Shown: in pieces, positions 8,445 to 14,826 of the stretch
How the letters are laid out: each line of letters opens with the position of its first letter
Numbering within the stretch: position 1 is the stretch's first letter
IMG/VR virus record: IMGVR_UViG_3300021963_000014
Coordinates: 1 to 33,913 of that record
DNA: 33,913 nt
Strand: one strand, 5' to 3'
Source of the DNA: a virus
The notes under the pieces: generated by a model
What the model saw: the letters and a program-made list of their open reading frames with translations, nothing else
The model's database searches: none
What the model was told of the DNA's origin: nothing
Position numbers and translations under genes: made by a program

Positions 8445-8481
8445 CTGACTGTAAACTTAAACTATGCTGACTGTAAACTTA
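8445..8481. repeat. 15-bp tandem-type direct repeat at gene junction
   Basis: CTGACTGTAAACTTA occurs at 8445-8459 and again at 8467-8481 (22-base period). One copy encodes the last residues of the methyltransferase. The other lies in the 25-base gap and carries part of the ribosome binding site of the glycosyltransferase. It looks like a small local duplication or a recombination scar at the junction. Confidence 0.8.
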
Positions 8482-9013
8482 TCTTAGTTAATACAACCTT
8501 CATTGAATCTACTGCTCTAGGAGTACGCATAATTTCCTGATCGGGAATGTTTTTATCCATCAATTCCTGACCAAACTCTGACAGCTTGAACTCCATTGAC
8601 GATAGGTTAAATCTATCCTGCCATCCTAAGTACCAATGCCACTCTGTATAGTACAGCCAGCTATTCTCGTTGAACGCTCTAACGTGAGTAGGGTCTTGCC
8701 ATGCACCTAAACTAAGCTCATACGGTACGTTAATGTGAAACTCCCCACCTACCTCTAGCAAGTCCTTACAGTTAGTCATTGCAGCTACTAAGTCAGGTAT
8801 ATGCTCTAAAACGTCATTTGCAACGATTGTTTTAAACATTCCCTTAGTTATCTCTACCTTGCCAAATCTAGGACTGTCGATAGTAGTGCCAAACTCTACC
8901 TTAGATATGTCGCACCACCAGTCAGGATTAACTCTAAGCAATATATCAGCGTTAAAGTACGAATCCTTCCAGTCTTTGCCGGAGCCTAGATTTAACGTCT
9001 TTGGAATCACCAC
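8462..9013 (-). CDS. Class I SAM-dependent methyltransferase
   Basis: 183 residues, a single Rossmann-type methyltransferase domain. Motif I for SAM binding is TLNLGSGKDW (6-15); the acidic strand-2 region is NADILL; and the post-II/IV region is VANDVLEHIPD (64-74), typical of small-molecule or sugar methyltransferases of the Methyltransf_11 kind. There is no DPPY/NPPY motif, so DNA adenine methylation is unlikely. Paired with a glycosyltransferase, it most likely methylates a sugar or other surface glycan. The start is GTG at 9013 with AAGG upstream; the reading frame overlaps the HNH gene end by 7 bases. Confidence 0.8.
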   Translation of the reverse strand: MVIPKTLNLGSGKDWKDSYFNADILLRVNPDWWCDISKVEFGTTIDSPRFGKVEITKGMFKTIVANDVLEHIPDLVAAMTNCKDLLEVGGEFHINVPYELSLGAWQDPTHVRAFNENSWLYYTEWHWYLGWQDRFNLSSMEFKLSEFGQELMDKNIPDQEIMRTPRAVDSMKVVLTKISLQSA

Positions 9014-9495
9014 TTAACCTTGTTAGCTATTGCTTTACACATAGTAATGAAATAATTTTGATCAAAATTTTGTTTCATAAAATTAACATCTTTATGAACA
9101 AGTTGTATGTTTTCTTTTATGTAACCAATCGAACTATCTATTCTGTCAATTGATGCTGTATGCTTTTGCCCTACTTTTTCCCATCCAATATCAATTCCAC
9201 TTAAAGCACATTTTTTATTTTGCTTTAAATAAATATCCCATAGTTCATCAATTAATATAGAAAACTCAAGATTTCTGTTATTTGCTGACAGTTTTTTACT
9301 GTGAAACCAAGAAGTCCTAATGTTTTCGTAAAAACCTCTATGACAATTATCTGTTTTTTTATTTGAGCAAGCCTTACATTCTTTATTTAAATTTAAAGAA
9401 GCTACGGCATAATTTTTTCTTAAATATGATTGCATCTCACCACATGAAACACATGGCTTATACCATCTACCATCTAATCCTTTTGTGACAGACAT
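9007..9495 (-). CDS. HNH homing-type endonuclease (free-standing)
   Basis: 162 residues from an ATG at 9495 that has a perfect AGGAGG box; the longer frame upstream lacks one. The N-terminus has two CxxC pairs (CVSC at 15-18, CKAC near 40) that would bind zinc. The C-terminal HNH core includes CALSGIDI, ASIDRIDSSIGY and ENIQLVHKDVNFMK. Such enzymes nick or cut DNA and spread themselves between phages. Codon use is clearly more AT-rich than in the neighbours, a sign of recent arrival. Its last residues (NKVKW) copy those of the upstream gene (NKIKW). Confidence 0.82.
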   Translation of the reverse strand: MSVTKGLDGRWYKPCVSCGEMQSYLRKNYAVASLNLNKECKACSNKKTDNCHRGFYENIRTSWFHSKKLSANNRNLEFSILIDELWDIYLKQNKKCALSGIDIGWEKVGQKHTASIDRIDSSIGYIKENIQLVHKDVNFMKQNFDQNYFITMCKAIANKVKW

Positions 9496-9532
9496 ATACG
9501 CCTCCTGCCACAATTATACCATTTAACTTAAT

Positions 9533-9784
9533 TTACCACTTTATTTTATTGCTCCACCAAGCTGCACTCATCTTACCTTTAGCTATATTACCCGCATGAC
9601 GAGCCTTAAAAGCCTCATTACGCTTGCTACCGTCTGGACTACCCTTTACGCCTTGCTGACCGAAACGAATCAACTTAACCTCGTCTCCGTCCTTTGCTAG
9701 TACCGCATGACTCTTGGTAGGATGGCTAGGGGTTTTTTTAGGCTTGTTGTAACCTGAGAATTCCTCTTTGCCACGCTTAATCAT
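9533..9784 (-). CDS. Conserved small basic phage protein (MIKRGKEEFSGYNKPK type)
   Basis: 83 residues, strongly basic, with the block KSHAVLAKDGDEVKLIRFGQ followed by a GKMSAAWW segment and a KIKW end. Proteins with this exact architecture are common in environmental phages beside the two short basic proteins found upstream here; the function is unknown. DNA binding or packaging assistance would fit the charge but is inference. Its ATG overlaps the stop of the upstream gene (ATGA). Confidence 0.78.
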   Translation of the reverse strand: MIKRGKEEFSGYNKPKKTPSHPTKSHAVLAKDGDEVKLIRFGQQGVKGSPDGSKRNEAFKARHAGNIAKGKMSAAWWSNKIKW

Positions 9785-9942
9785 TTCTTTGCCTTTTTAG
9801 CAGGTTTAGCAGTCTTAGCAGCAGCCACAAAGTCAGCCTTAGTTGGAGCACCTTTAGAACCTACCTTACGCATCTTCTCTCCGCTACCTTCGGCAATGCG
9901 CTTTTTCTTGGCTGCAATATTTGCATAGAGTCCAGTTTTCAT
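9781..9942 (-). CDS. Small basic conserved protein, 53 aa
   Basis: A 53-residue protein beginning MKTGLYANIAAKKKRIAEGS, with GEKMRKVGSKGAPTKADF and an Ala/Lys-rich tail. It is too short for most gene-length cut-offs, but both ends overlap neighbouring genes by the ATGA arrangement, and the sequence matches a frequent small phage protein family known to me from many podovirus genomes. Very basic; function unknown. Confidence 0.82.
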   Translation of the reverse strand: MKTGLYANIAAKKKRIAEGSGEKMRKVGSKGAPTKADFVAAAKTAKPAKKAKK

Positions 9943-10133
9943 TTTTTAGCCTTATTCTTAGCAGTACGTTGACCACGCTTAGGTAATGACTTGCCAGCTT
10001 CACTCAACATAATTGCGGTCGCTTGTTTCTTAGAAGTAACCACAGGACCACCTTTACCGCTATGCAGAGTTCCAGCCTTAAACTCGTTATAGACCTTGCT
10101 CATCTTTTTATCGGCTTTTGATTTCTTCATCAT
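9939..10133 (-). CDS. Small basic conserved protein (DUF6496-like)
   Basis: 64 residues: a lysine-rich N-terminus (KSKADKKMSKVYNEFKAGTL), then LHSGKGGPVVTSKKQATAIM and LSEAGKS. This arrangement is the DUF6496-like family widespread in phages and of unknown function. It starts inside the end of the Ref-like nuclease gene (26-base overlap); either of two adjacent ATGs could be used. Part of a three-gene cassette of tiny basic proteins. Confidence 0.78.
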   Translation of the reverse strand: MMKKSKADKKMSKVYNEFKAGTLHSGKGGPVVTSKKQATAIMLSEAGKSLPKRGQRTAKNKAKK

Positions 10134-10410
10134 CTAGCATTTCCCTAACTTGTTTAAGTAATTCATGCTCAGTCGTTTCGTATTGACGCTCAAAGGCTTT
10201 ACGTCCCATTCCGTGGTATCCGGTATTCCCCCGATGGTGCTCAGGACAAAGCGGTAACGTATCGTAATGCGAACTCCTTACTCCCATCCCCAAGCCTAAG
10301 CCTCTAACGTGGTGAATCTCAGAAGGAGTTCCTGCATACCCTAGCCTAGTGCAAATTATACAACCTAAATTAGCAACTTTAGACAGGTATTTCTTCTGAT
10401 CTTTGGTCAA
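10108..10410 (-). CDS. Ref-family (RecA-dependent) HNH nuclease
   Basis: About 100 residues from a proposed TTG start at 10410 (TKDQKKYLSKVANLGC). Earlier in-frame ATGs at 10458 and 10479 exist but would overlap the upstream gene heavily and add sequence not seen in the family. Zinc-binding and HNH features: CIIC (17-20), SEIHHVRG (29-36), LPLCPEHHRG near 51-60 and the GMGRKAFERQY stretch. Relatives such as P1 Ref cut DNA at sites where RecA has formed a displacement loop, so a role in recombination or host DNA degradation is likely. All core histidines are present. Confidence 0.75.
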   Translation of the reverse strand: MTKDQKKYLSKVANLGCIICTRLGYAGTPSEIHHVRGLGLGMGVRSSHYDTLPLCPEHHRGNTGYHGMGRKAFERQYETTEHELLKQVREMLDDEEIKSR

Positions 10411-10573
10411 TTTGACGCTTTCTCCACAAATATTTAACTGACGATATTGTCTCTGCATGGTTGCATTCAGGACACACATCTACAGGATCATCAAATACAT
10501 ATTCGCAACGTACTCTTAACACTTCGTCACGTTCACCAATCCAGTTGCAATTATCGCAATAAACTTTATCCAT
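10379..10573 (-). CDS. Zinc-ribbon small protein
   Basis: 64 residues from the ATG at 10573, chosen because AAAGGGC precedes it; a further upstream ATG (10603) has no such box. Two CxxC knuckles (CDNC at 6-9, CPEC near 44-47) separated by about 35 residues form a zinc ribbon. It ends overlapping the Ref-like gene. Likely a small nucleic-acid or protein-binding factor; the partner is unknown. Confidence 0.68.
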   Translation of the reverse strand: MDKVYCDNCNWIGERDEVLRVRCEYVFDDPVDVCPECNHAETISSVKYLWRKRQIDQRSEEIPV

Positions 10574-10610
10574 ATTTTTGCCCTTTATTAACGTAAATTT
10601 CATTTAGGTT

Positions 10611-10619
10611 TGCTACTAT
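10611..10619 (+). promoter_or_regulatory. Candidate extended -10 promoter for the antisense acidic gene
   Basis: TGCTACTAT fits an extended -10 element (TGn plus TACTAT, 4/6) about 20 bases before the start at 10640. No good -35 box lies 17 bases upstream, as is tolerated for extended -10 promoters. It would give a leader of about 14 bases containing the AGGAGG box. Proposed mainly because the gene stands alone on its strand and must have its own promoter. Confidence 0.35.
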
Positions 10620-10639
10620 TTCTCCAACTAGGAGGCTAT

Positions 10640-10939
10640 ATGTACGGCATATCTATCGATGGTCAAGATTTCTGGTTTGAGGCTGAAGAAGTTGAACTCA
10701 TGGAAATGGATGATGATGGTGTCATCTGGAAATACGATAGAGAAGCCTGTGTCTGGATGTACTTTGATGAAGATGCAGACGAGTGGCTGCTATTTGACGA
10801 GGAAACATTTGATCCGTTCACAAGGTCGATCTTTCAACAAACCGATTCGACGCTTCCATCGTCCTCCAGCACTCACCCCTCATCTGAGCAGCAATCAGCA
10901 TCCAACGTAACCTCTCCGCCTCTTTTACGGCTTCTTTAA
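10640..10939 (+). CDS. Very acidic Trp-rich protein on the opposite strand (possible DNA mimic)
   Basis: 99 residues, starting at the ATG at 10640 behind a perfect AGGAGG box. Residues 7-60 hold about 21 Asp/Glu and only two basic residues, with tryptophans at 12, 30, 39 and 49. Residues 28-56 read as three 10-residue units of the form W-x-x-[YF]-D-x-[ED]. It is the only rightward gene in the 14 kb leftward block. Its last 41 codons run antisense over the end of the next gene and are Ser/Thr/Pro-rich, so the functional part is probably residues 1-65. Such charge is typical of DNA mimics (Ocr-like anti-restriction or nuclease inhibitors), but aromatic repeats could also be a protein-binding module. 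No recognised homologue. Confidence 0.65.
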   Translation: MYGISIDGQDFWFEAEEVELMEMDDDGVIWKYDREACVWMYFDEDADEWLLFDEETFDPFTRSIFQQTDSTLPSSSSTHPSSEQQSASNVTSPPLLRLL

Positions 10940-11144
10940 TCCCTAAACAACAGATTTTGTATTCTTCAGTTGTATAAGAATCAGCTTCTCTTTCAGCCAT
11001 CGTATTCTTAAGACTTTGCTGAAATCCTATGGCTTTAACTGTTTTACGATGCTCAGTTAAATAAGAAACATTTGACTTAGCTTCTGCATAAGCCTCTGCG
11101 TGTTTAATAATGTAATTAATTGCTTCGTTCGGATCGATATTCAT
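10818..11144 (-). CDS. Hypothetical helical protein
   Basis: 108 residues, mostly charged alpha-helix (KHAEAYAEAKSNVSYLTEHR, the IKEAVKEAERLRWMLIAAQM stretch). Similar short helical proteins accompany VRR-NUC genes in many phages; function unknown. It starts inside the nuclease gene (29-base overlap). Its last 122 bases are antisense to the acidic gene, so the two messages could pair. Confidence 0.72.
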   Translation of the reverse strand: MNIDPNEAINYIIKHAEAYAEAKSNVSYLTEHRKTVKAIGFQQSLKNTMAEREADSYTTEEYKICCLGIKEAVKEAERLRWMLIAAQMRGECWRTMEASNRFVERSTL

Positions 11145-11415
11145 CTGATAGTTTCCATATTAAATTTTTAGCATCATCAATACTTGTAACTACGTTTACT
11201 TGACCTTTCCAGAGTCTGTGCCAATTAACTTGATCTGGAGTAAGTACCTTTTTATCACCGTCTTTTATCTCAAGCAAGAAATTTCTAGCTTTAAATCCTA
11301 CTAAAATATCTGGTACGCCTTTGCCTATTGCATGTAGGTGCTCAACCGTACAACCCATATCACGCAATGCTTTCACAATTTGCGTTTGATTATTGTCTAC
11401 CCTTTTGTAAACCAT
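11116..11415 (-). CDS. VRR-NUC domain nuclease (PD-(D/E)xK fold)
   Basis: 99 residues, essentially one VRR-NUC domain: GVPDILVGFKARNFLLEIKD gives the catalytic Asp36, Glu49 and Lys51 of the PD-(D/E)xK fold, preceded by an N-terminal helix and followed by QVNWHRLWKGQVNVV. Stand-alone phage VRR-NUC proteins act as structure-specific nucleases such as Holliday-junction resolvases. It belongs with the replication and recombination block, overlapping both neighbours. Confidence 0.88.
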   Translation of the reverse strand: MVYKRVDNNQTQIVKALRDMGCTVEHLHAIGKGVPDILVGFKARNFLLEIKDGDKKVLTPDQVNWHRLWKGQVNVVTSIDDAKNLIWKLSDEYRSERSN

Positions 11416-11615
11416 ACACCGTCATCCCCTCTTGATCCTAATTTCCATTGTTCCCTACAATCTTTCTCTAGCAACTGAGCCGTTCTATCGCCGCGTTTTT
11501 TGCGGACAATAGACAAGTATTCGATGGCTTTGTTTCTATCTTGAGTACGCCACTTTAATACTTGGCGAACTTCACATTTCCATCTGTGTTCTTCACTATT
11601 TTTGTCAATTAACAT
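11397..11615 (-). CDS. Conserved small phage protein (DUF7696-like)
   Basis: 72 residues: EEHRWKCEVRQVLKW, YLSIVRKKRGDRTAQLL and REQWKLGSRGDDGVW. This pattern is a common phage protein found beside VRR-NUC and Ref genes in many genomes. Function unknown. The start ATG overlaps the end of the HNH gene upstream by 11 bases, showing how tightly the homing gene has been fitted in. Confidence 0.72.
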   Translation of the reverse strand: MLIDKNSEEHRWKCEVRQVLKWRTQDRNKAIEYLSIVRKKRGDRTAQLLEKDCREQWKLGSRGDDGVWFTKG

Positions 11616-12141
11616 GAGTCCAAGTTTTATGCCTTTTTACATTAGAAATTAAAGCTCTTGAAACATTATATTTTTTTGATAAAACGTAAGTACTTTCATT
11701 TGAATTTCTTATTTCTCTTACTATTTCATCATTAATTTTTGCTTCTTTTCTTTGTGTTCCTTTTGTAATAAATGGAGTGTAATAAGTTCCATGTTTAATA
11801 GAATCTCTTACATTATCTGATCTTGTACCATATCTTAAATTTTCTAATTTATTATTTGTTCTAACACCATCACCATGACAAACATCCATATTTTTAGGTT
11901 TTATTCCTAAAAATGCCTCAGCAACTAAACAATGAATAAATTTATCTTTTTTCCCACCATTTTTACGCAATGTTGTTTTTAAGTATCCATGATACAAAGT
12001 TCCATTTATATATTTTTCTTTTTGTATGTAATCACCTTTTTTGTTTCTTTTTATAACTCTTTCTTTTGAGAATAATCTACCAAAAGAAGAAATTAGATAG
12101 ATTCCTTCATATCCAACCACATCTTTCCATATTTCTTCCAT
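11605..12141 (-). CDS. NUMOD4 / HNH homing endonuclease
   Basis: 178 residues from the ATG at 12141 (AAGGATATTT in front), preferred to an upstream start inside the helicase gene. Domain order: NUMOD4 (EEIWKDVVGYEGIYLISSFG, 2-21), HNH_3-like core (FIHCLVAEAFLG, NMDVCHGDGVRTNNKLENLR), then a C-terminal helix-turn-helix for target binding (STYVLSKKYNVSRALISNVK). It is a mobile nuclease that copies itself into related phages. AT-rich codon use sets it apart from the flanking genes. It stands directly after the helicase stop, a likely target. Confidence 0.87.
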   Translation of the reverse strand: MEEIWKDVVGYEGIYLISSFGRLFSKERVIKRNKKGDYIQKEKYINGTLYHGYLKTTLRKNGGKKDKFIHCLVAEAFLGIKPKNMDVCHGDGVRTNNKLENLRYGTRSDNVRDSIKHGTYYTPFITKGTQRKEAKINDEIVREIRNSNESTYVLSKKYNVSRALISNVKRHKTWTHVN

Positions 12142-12166
12142 AAATATCCTTAAATTATCTAAGTTA

Positions 12167-13168
12167 TCAGGCACGAAAGCTCCCTCTATTATCAAAATCT
12201 ATAGGCTGACCGCCAAGAGTATCTACAAATTGCTGGCTGTTGTGCTCAAAGTACATCCCATAAAACTCCTCAGCCTCACCATTACGCTGTTTTTGGCACA
12301 TTAGAAACATATCTGGCTGCTTCTCGTCATAGTCCTCATTGTTCCTACGAGCGTTCTCCTTCTTCTTATTACGCCAGACTAAGAACACGTTATCCACCTG
12401 ATCTGCAATGCTTCCTGAACCCTTTAAATCGGTCTTAGACGGCTGTATCTCCTCAGACTGCAACTTACGTATATGGTGGACTAAATGAATGTGTACGTGA
12501 TGATCTCTAGCCAATGCACAAAGCTCGTCTACAAATGACTTTTGCTCGTTTAATGAGTCCTCTGCGACCACACACTTCATTAATGAGTCAATAAATATGT
12601 GTTTTATGCCTAACTCAACAGCGCAGTACCTTGCCATTGCGATAGTTTTCTGTGGAGTAGTGCTACCTTGCTGGTCGTAAAGATATAGATTATCTTCCAT
12701 AAAATTAGTAAACCGTCCTAAAACCCCACGAATGTAGCCTTCTTTGTCGTGAGTTAACGGTACATTGATATTCTCACCAGCAAATTGTCGCAACATACGG
12801 ACAATGGTAGTTACAGGTTTCATTTCGTATGAGGCAATGCATACCTTTAGGTTCTGTTTTACTAAACCTAACGCTATCTGACCTGTTACAAGAGACTTAC
12901 CGCCTCCGTTAGAACCAGCATATACAGTAACCTCACCTAACCTAAATTTAACGTCTGAATGAGTTTTAACCCACGGCATTACAGCATCGTCAGTCTTTTC
13001 AGGATCAACGTAATTCTGGTAAATCTCGTCTAGCCAGCTATTAGCAGATTTAACCTGTGCCGATAAATCGTTGTTCTTTAGATACTTCTCAACATCAATA
13101 TCTTGTGACTTGATTATTTGACGATCTTCGTACAGTCGTTCCGCTATTGCAAAAATATTATCCGACAT
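12167..13168 (-). CDS. DnaB/RepA-like replicative helicase (RecA-fold ATPase)
   Basis: 333 residues. After an N-terminal helical part (1-75), a RecA-like ATPase carries Walker A (GSNGGGKS, 85-92), Walker B (HIFIDSL, 190-196), HLVHHIRK and the DnaB-type DLKGSGSIADQVDNVFLVWR segment. QKQRNGEAEEF near the C-terminus is the usual last motif. It would unwind DNA at the phage fork as a hexameric 5'-3' helicase. It overlaps the primase-like gene by 11 bases, and the pair may form a split primase-helicase. No TOPRIM domain is present. Confidence 0.88.
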   Translation of the reverse strand: MSDNIFAIAERLYEDRQIIKSQDIDVEKYLKNNDLSAQVKSANSWLDEIYQNYVDPEKTDDAVMPWVKTHSDVKFRLGEVTVYAGSNGGGKSLVTGQIALGLVKQNLKVCIASYEMKPVTTIVRMLRQFAGENINVPLTHDKEGYIRGVLGRFTNFMEDNLYLYDQQGSTTPQKTIAMARYCAVELGIKHIFIDSLMKCVVAEDSLNEQKSFVDELCALARDHHVHIHLVHHIRKLQSEEIQPSKTDLKGSGSIADQVDNVFLVWRNKKKENARRNNEDYDEKQPDMFLMCQKQRNGEAEEFYGMYFEHNSQQFVDTLGGQPIDFDNRGSFRA

Positions 13169-13568
13169 ATTTAACTGCCTCCATTATCCTAGCCTGTGCT
13201 TTCTTCATTCGACCTCTATCTTCTTCCGATAGTGGTAATCCTTGTGCCATCGTATAAGCAGCTACGCTTACTACCCATGCCTCGAATTCGATAACCCTGA
13301 GCAAGTCTGTAGCATAATACTTTCTCTTGACTGGAGGCAAGTCTTTATTTACGTTAGGGAATAGATCATTCATATCCATCCCAATAGCACCCAAAATATC
13401 TTGAACGCTGCAATCAGCAAAGCATTTCAATAGGATACGACCATCGTCTAATTCTCTTATTGCTAATGATGGACTCTTATCAGTATGAGCAGGGCAGCAA
13501 GCCGTATAAGCTCCGTTACGACCTTTAACTTTCGTTAGGCGGTTGAGTATGTTCTCTATCATTTCCAA
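13158..13568 (-). CDS. CHC2-type zinc finger protein (primase fragment)
   Basis: 136 residues. The first 60 match the zinc-binding domain of bacterial primases: TACCPAHTDKSPSL (Cys25, His28), ILLKCFADCSVQDILG (Cys49, Cys53). The remaining 75 residues are helical and contain no TOPRIM catalytic motif. It could recognise priming sites and hand over to host DnaG, or bind the adjacent helicase. Its length is far below that of a full primase, so catalysis is unlikely from this gene alone. Confidence 0.82.
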   Translation of the reverse strand: MEMIENILNRLTKVKGRNGAYTACCPAHTDKSPSLAIRELDDGRILLKCFADCSVQDILGAIGMDMNDLFPNVNKDLPPVKRKYYATDLLRVIEFEAWVVSVAAYTMAQGLPLSEEDRGRMKKAQARIMEAVKYVG

Positions 13569-14218
13569 CCTTTCAATGCTTGTGGTTGATTTGATATTCC
13601 ATCTTTACTACGTTCAGCCCTTACCCAATTTCTCCACGTTGAATTCCAATCTAGTTTTATTCCTTTAGCTCCGGGTTGAGCTATCCAATAATCTCTAAAT
13701 CTATCAGCAGTAGCAGTAGGATTAAGGTCTGGTCTGGCTTTCTTGCAAAACTCTATTTGTTCTTCGTTAAGAATCCAGTCAGCAGCAAGTCGAGTTCCAC
13801 GAGACTGTTTTGTCTCTACTATGGTTATTGGTTTATGGTTAGTGGTTAGTTGAACGTCAGTTGAACTATCGTTTAACGTGTGTTGAACAGGTGTTGAACG
13901 TGTGTTCTTCCTTTGTTCAGCAGATGCTTTACCAGCTAATGATTTTTTGTTACGGAATTCTCTGTAATCCAGAATTTCTTCTTCGCATCTTGTCTGTTTC
14001 CATCCTTCATCACTAAGAATAAAGAATGTTCTTAGGAGCAACTCAGTATCCTGAATTGATGTTCCTATTTGAAATGCTAGTAATTCTGTATCAAGTATTA
14101 ACGGCTTTTCTGTGTCGTAATACATCCACAAGAGCCTGAGATAAGCCATCGTCTGACTGTCTGAAAGACGAGCGGTAGCCTTAATGAAGTCACCAATATG
14201 GTGTTGGTAATAATGCAT
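13559..14218 (-). CDS. DUF1376 (YdaU-like) replication protein
   Basis: 219 residues. The N-terminal 80 residues (MHYYQHHIGDFIKATARLSD, YLRLLWMYYDTEKPL, FFILSDEGWKQTRCEEEI) are a DUF1376 winged-helix domain typical of phage replication initiation proteins. The middle is a Ser/Thr/Asn-rich linker, and the C-terminus (FRDYWIAQPGAKGIKLDWNS followed by TWRNWVRAE) is the DnaT/DnaC-adaptor type end. It likely binds the origin and loads the helicase encoded downstream. Preceded by an AGGGGC box and a 100-base leader. Confidence 0.82.
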   Translation of the reverse strand: MHYYQHHIGDFIKATARLSDSQTMAYLRLLWMYYDTEKPLILDTELLAFQIGTSIQDTELLLRTFFILSDEGWKQTRCEEEILDYREFRNKKSLAGKASAEQRKNTRSTPVQHTLNDSSTDVQLTTNHKPITIVETKQSRGTRLAADWILNEEQIEFCKKARPDLNPTATADRFRDYWIAQPGAKGIKLDWNSTWRNWVRAERSKDGISNQPQALKGWK

Positions 14219-14320
14219 ATTTGCCCCTATATCATCGGGTAGTTATCACAAAATGGTGGGATCAGGCAGGACGGTGATAAAGCGTCTTTTCGGGTTGCAC
14301 TCCCTAGCCAATCCCATTGA
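14219..14320. promoter_or_regulatory. Noncoding leader with inverted repeat (possible operator/origin element)
   Basis: The 102 bases before the DUF1376 gene hold no reading frame. They carry an inverted repeat TTATCAC (14243-14249) / GTGATAA (14274-14280) with 24 bases between. A chance pair of half-sites cannot be excluded, but the position before a replication initiator is where an operator or origin iteron would be expected. The rest shows no repeats. Confidence 0.3.
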
Positions 14321-14419
14321 CTATATAACAATACCTCGCTTACTGCAAGTACGACAAATATTGCTTTTCACAAACTGTATAGCACTTCTTGAATGTTTGC
14401 AAGCAGGACATTTCTGCAT
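14321..14419 (-). CDS. Zinc-ribbon miniprotein, 32 aa
   Basis: A 32-codon frame begins 7 bases after the stop of the upstream regulator. It encodes MQKCPACKHSRSAIQFV with a second knuckle CRTC (22-25), so two CxxC pairs 14 residues apart could bind one zinc. There is no clear Shine-Dalgarno; translation would rely on reinitiation from the preceding gene. The regular Cys pattern in so short a frame is unlikely by chance. Function unknown; possibly a small transcription or replication factor. Confidence 0.55.
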   Translation of the reverse strand: MQKCPACKHSRSAIQFVKSNICRTCSKRGIVI

Positions 14420-14426
14420 TGCAAAG

Positions 14427-14807
14427 TTAAATATCGTTTTTTCCTTGATAGCGGACACTTGACTTGCAAGTTTTGAAGCTTCGTCTTTCAATTGGCTGAC
14501 CTCGTGGACTAATAGTAGGTGGAAATGTTTTTAGTGGCGTAAATGGTACAGGTTCTCTAGGTGGGACTAGGTTCTTATCTACCTCAAATACAGCAGGTAC
14601 GCTTTTATAAATTGGAAAGAATACATCGCCAATTTGGTTAATACAATACAATTTAGATAACTTTTTAAGGTCGCGTATAAGAAACATAGTATCAGCAGCA
14701 CCTAACATTCCATGCTTTTCTACTAACCTTTCTATGGTAATACCGCCTGATTTATTGACTATTTCTATAAGTTTTTCTCTACGACTACCTATTCTTGGAA
14801 CGTACAT
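14427..14807 (-). CDS. Winged-helix-like protein, first gene of the leftward operon
   Basis: 126 residues from the ATG at 14807. A longer frame starts with TTG at 14873, but that part lies over the putative promoter of this same gene. Residues 5-70 (RREKLIEIVNKSGGITIERL, HGMLGAADTMFLIRDL and LYCINQIGDVFFPI) have the helix-turn-helix-wing pattern; the C-terminal 55 residues are Pro/Arg-rich and probably disordered. As the first leftward gene, facing the early rightward operon, it could be a regulator or a replication initiation factor. The ribosome binding site is weak. Confidence 0.62.
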   Translation of the reverse strand: MYVPRIGSRREKLIEIVNKSGGITIERLVEKHGMLGAADTMFLIRDLKKLSKLYCINQIGDVFFPIYKSVPAVFEVDKNLVPPREPVPFTPLKTFPPTISPRGQPIERRSFKTCKSSVRYQGKNDI

Positions 14808-14826
14808 AAAATAATTTCTAAAGTTG

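Noticed and set aside
8462-9013. DNA adenine or cytosine methyltransferase
   Set aside because: No DPPY/NPPY or PC motif; the small Methyltransf_11-type layout points to a small-molecule or glycan substrate.
9496-9521. Perfect extended -10 (TGGTATAAT, minus strand) before the HNH gene at 9.5 kb
   Set aside because: Initiation would fall on the Shine-Dalgarno itself, leaving a leader of about 11 bases, and there is no -35 box; I do not list it as a promoter, though homing genes do often carry their own.
10659-10910. Second rightward frame inside the acidic gene
   Set aside because: It overlaps the acidic gene in another frame, has no ribosome binding site, and shows no coherent composition.
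14243-14250. TTATCACA as a DnaA box
   Set aside because: It lacks one base of the 9-mer TTATNCACA and occurs singly.
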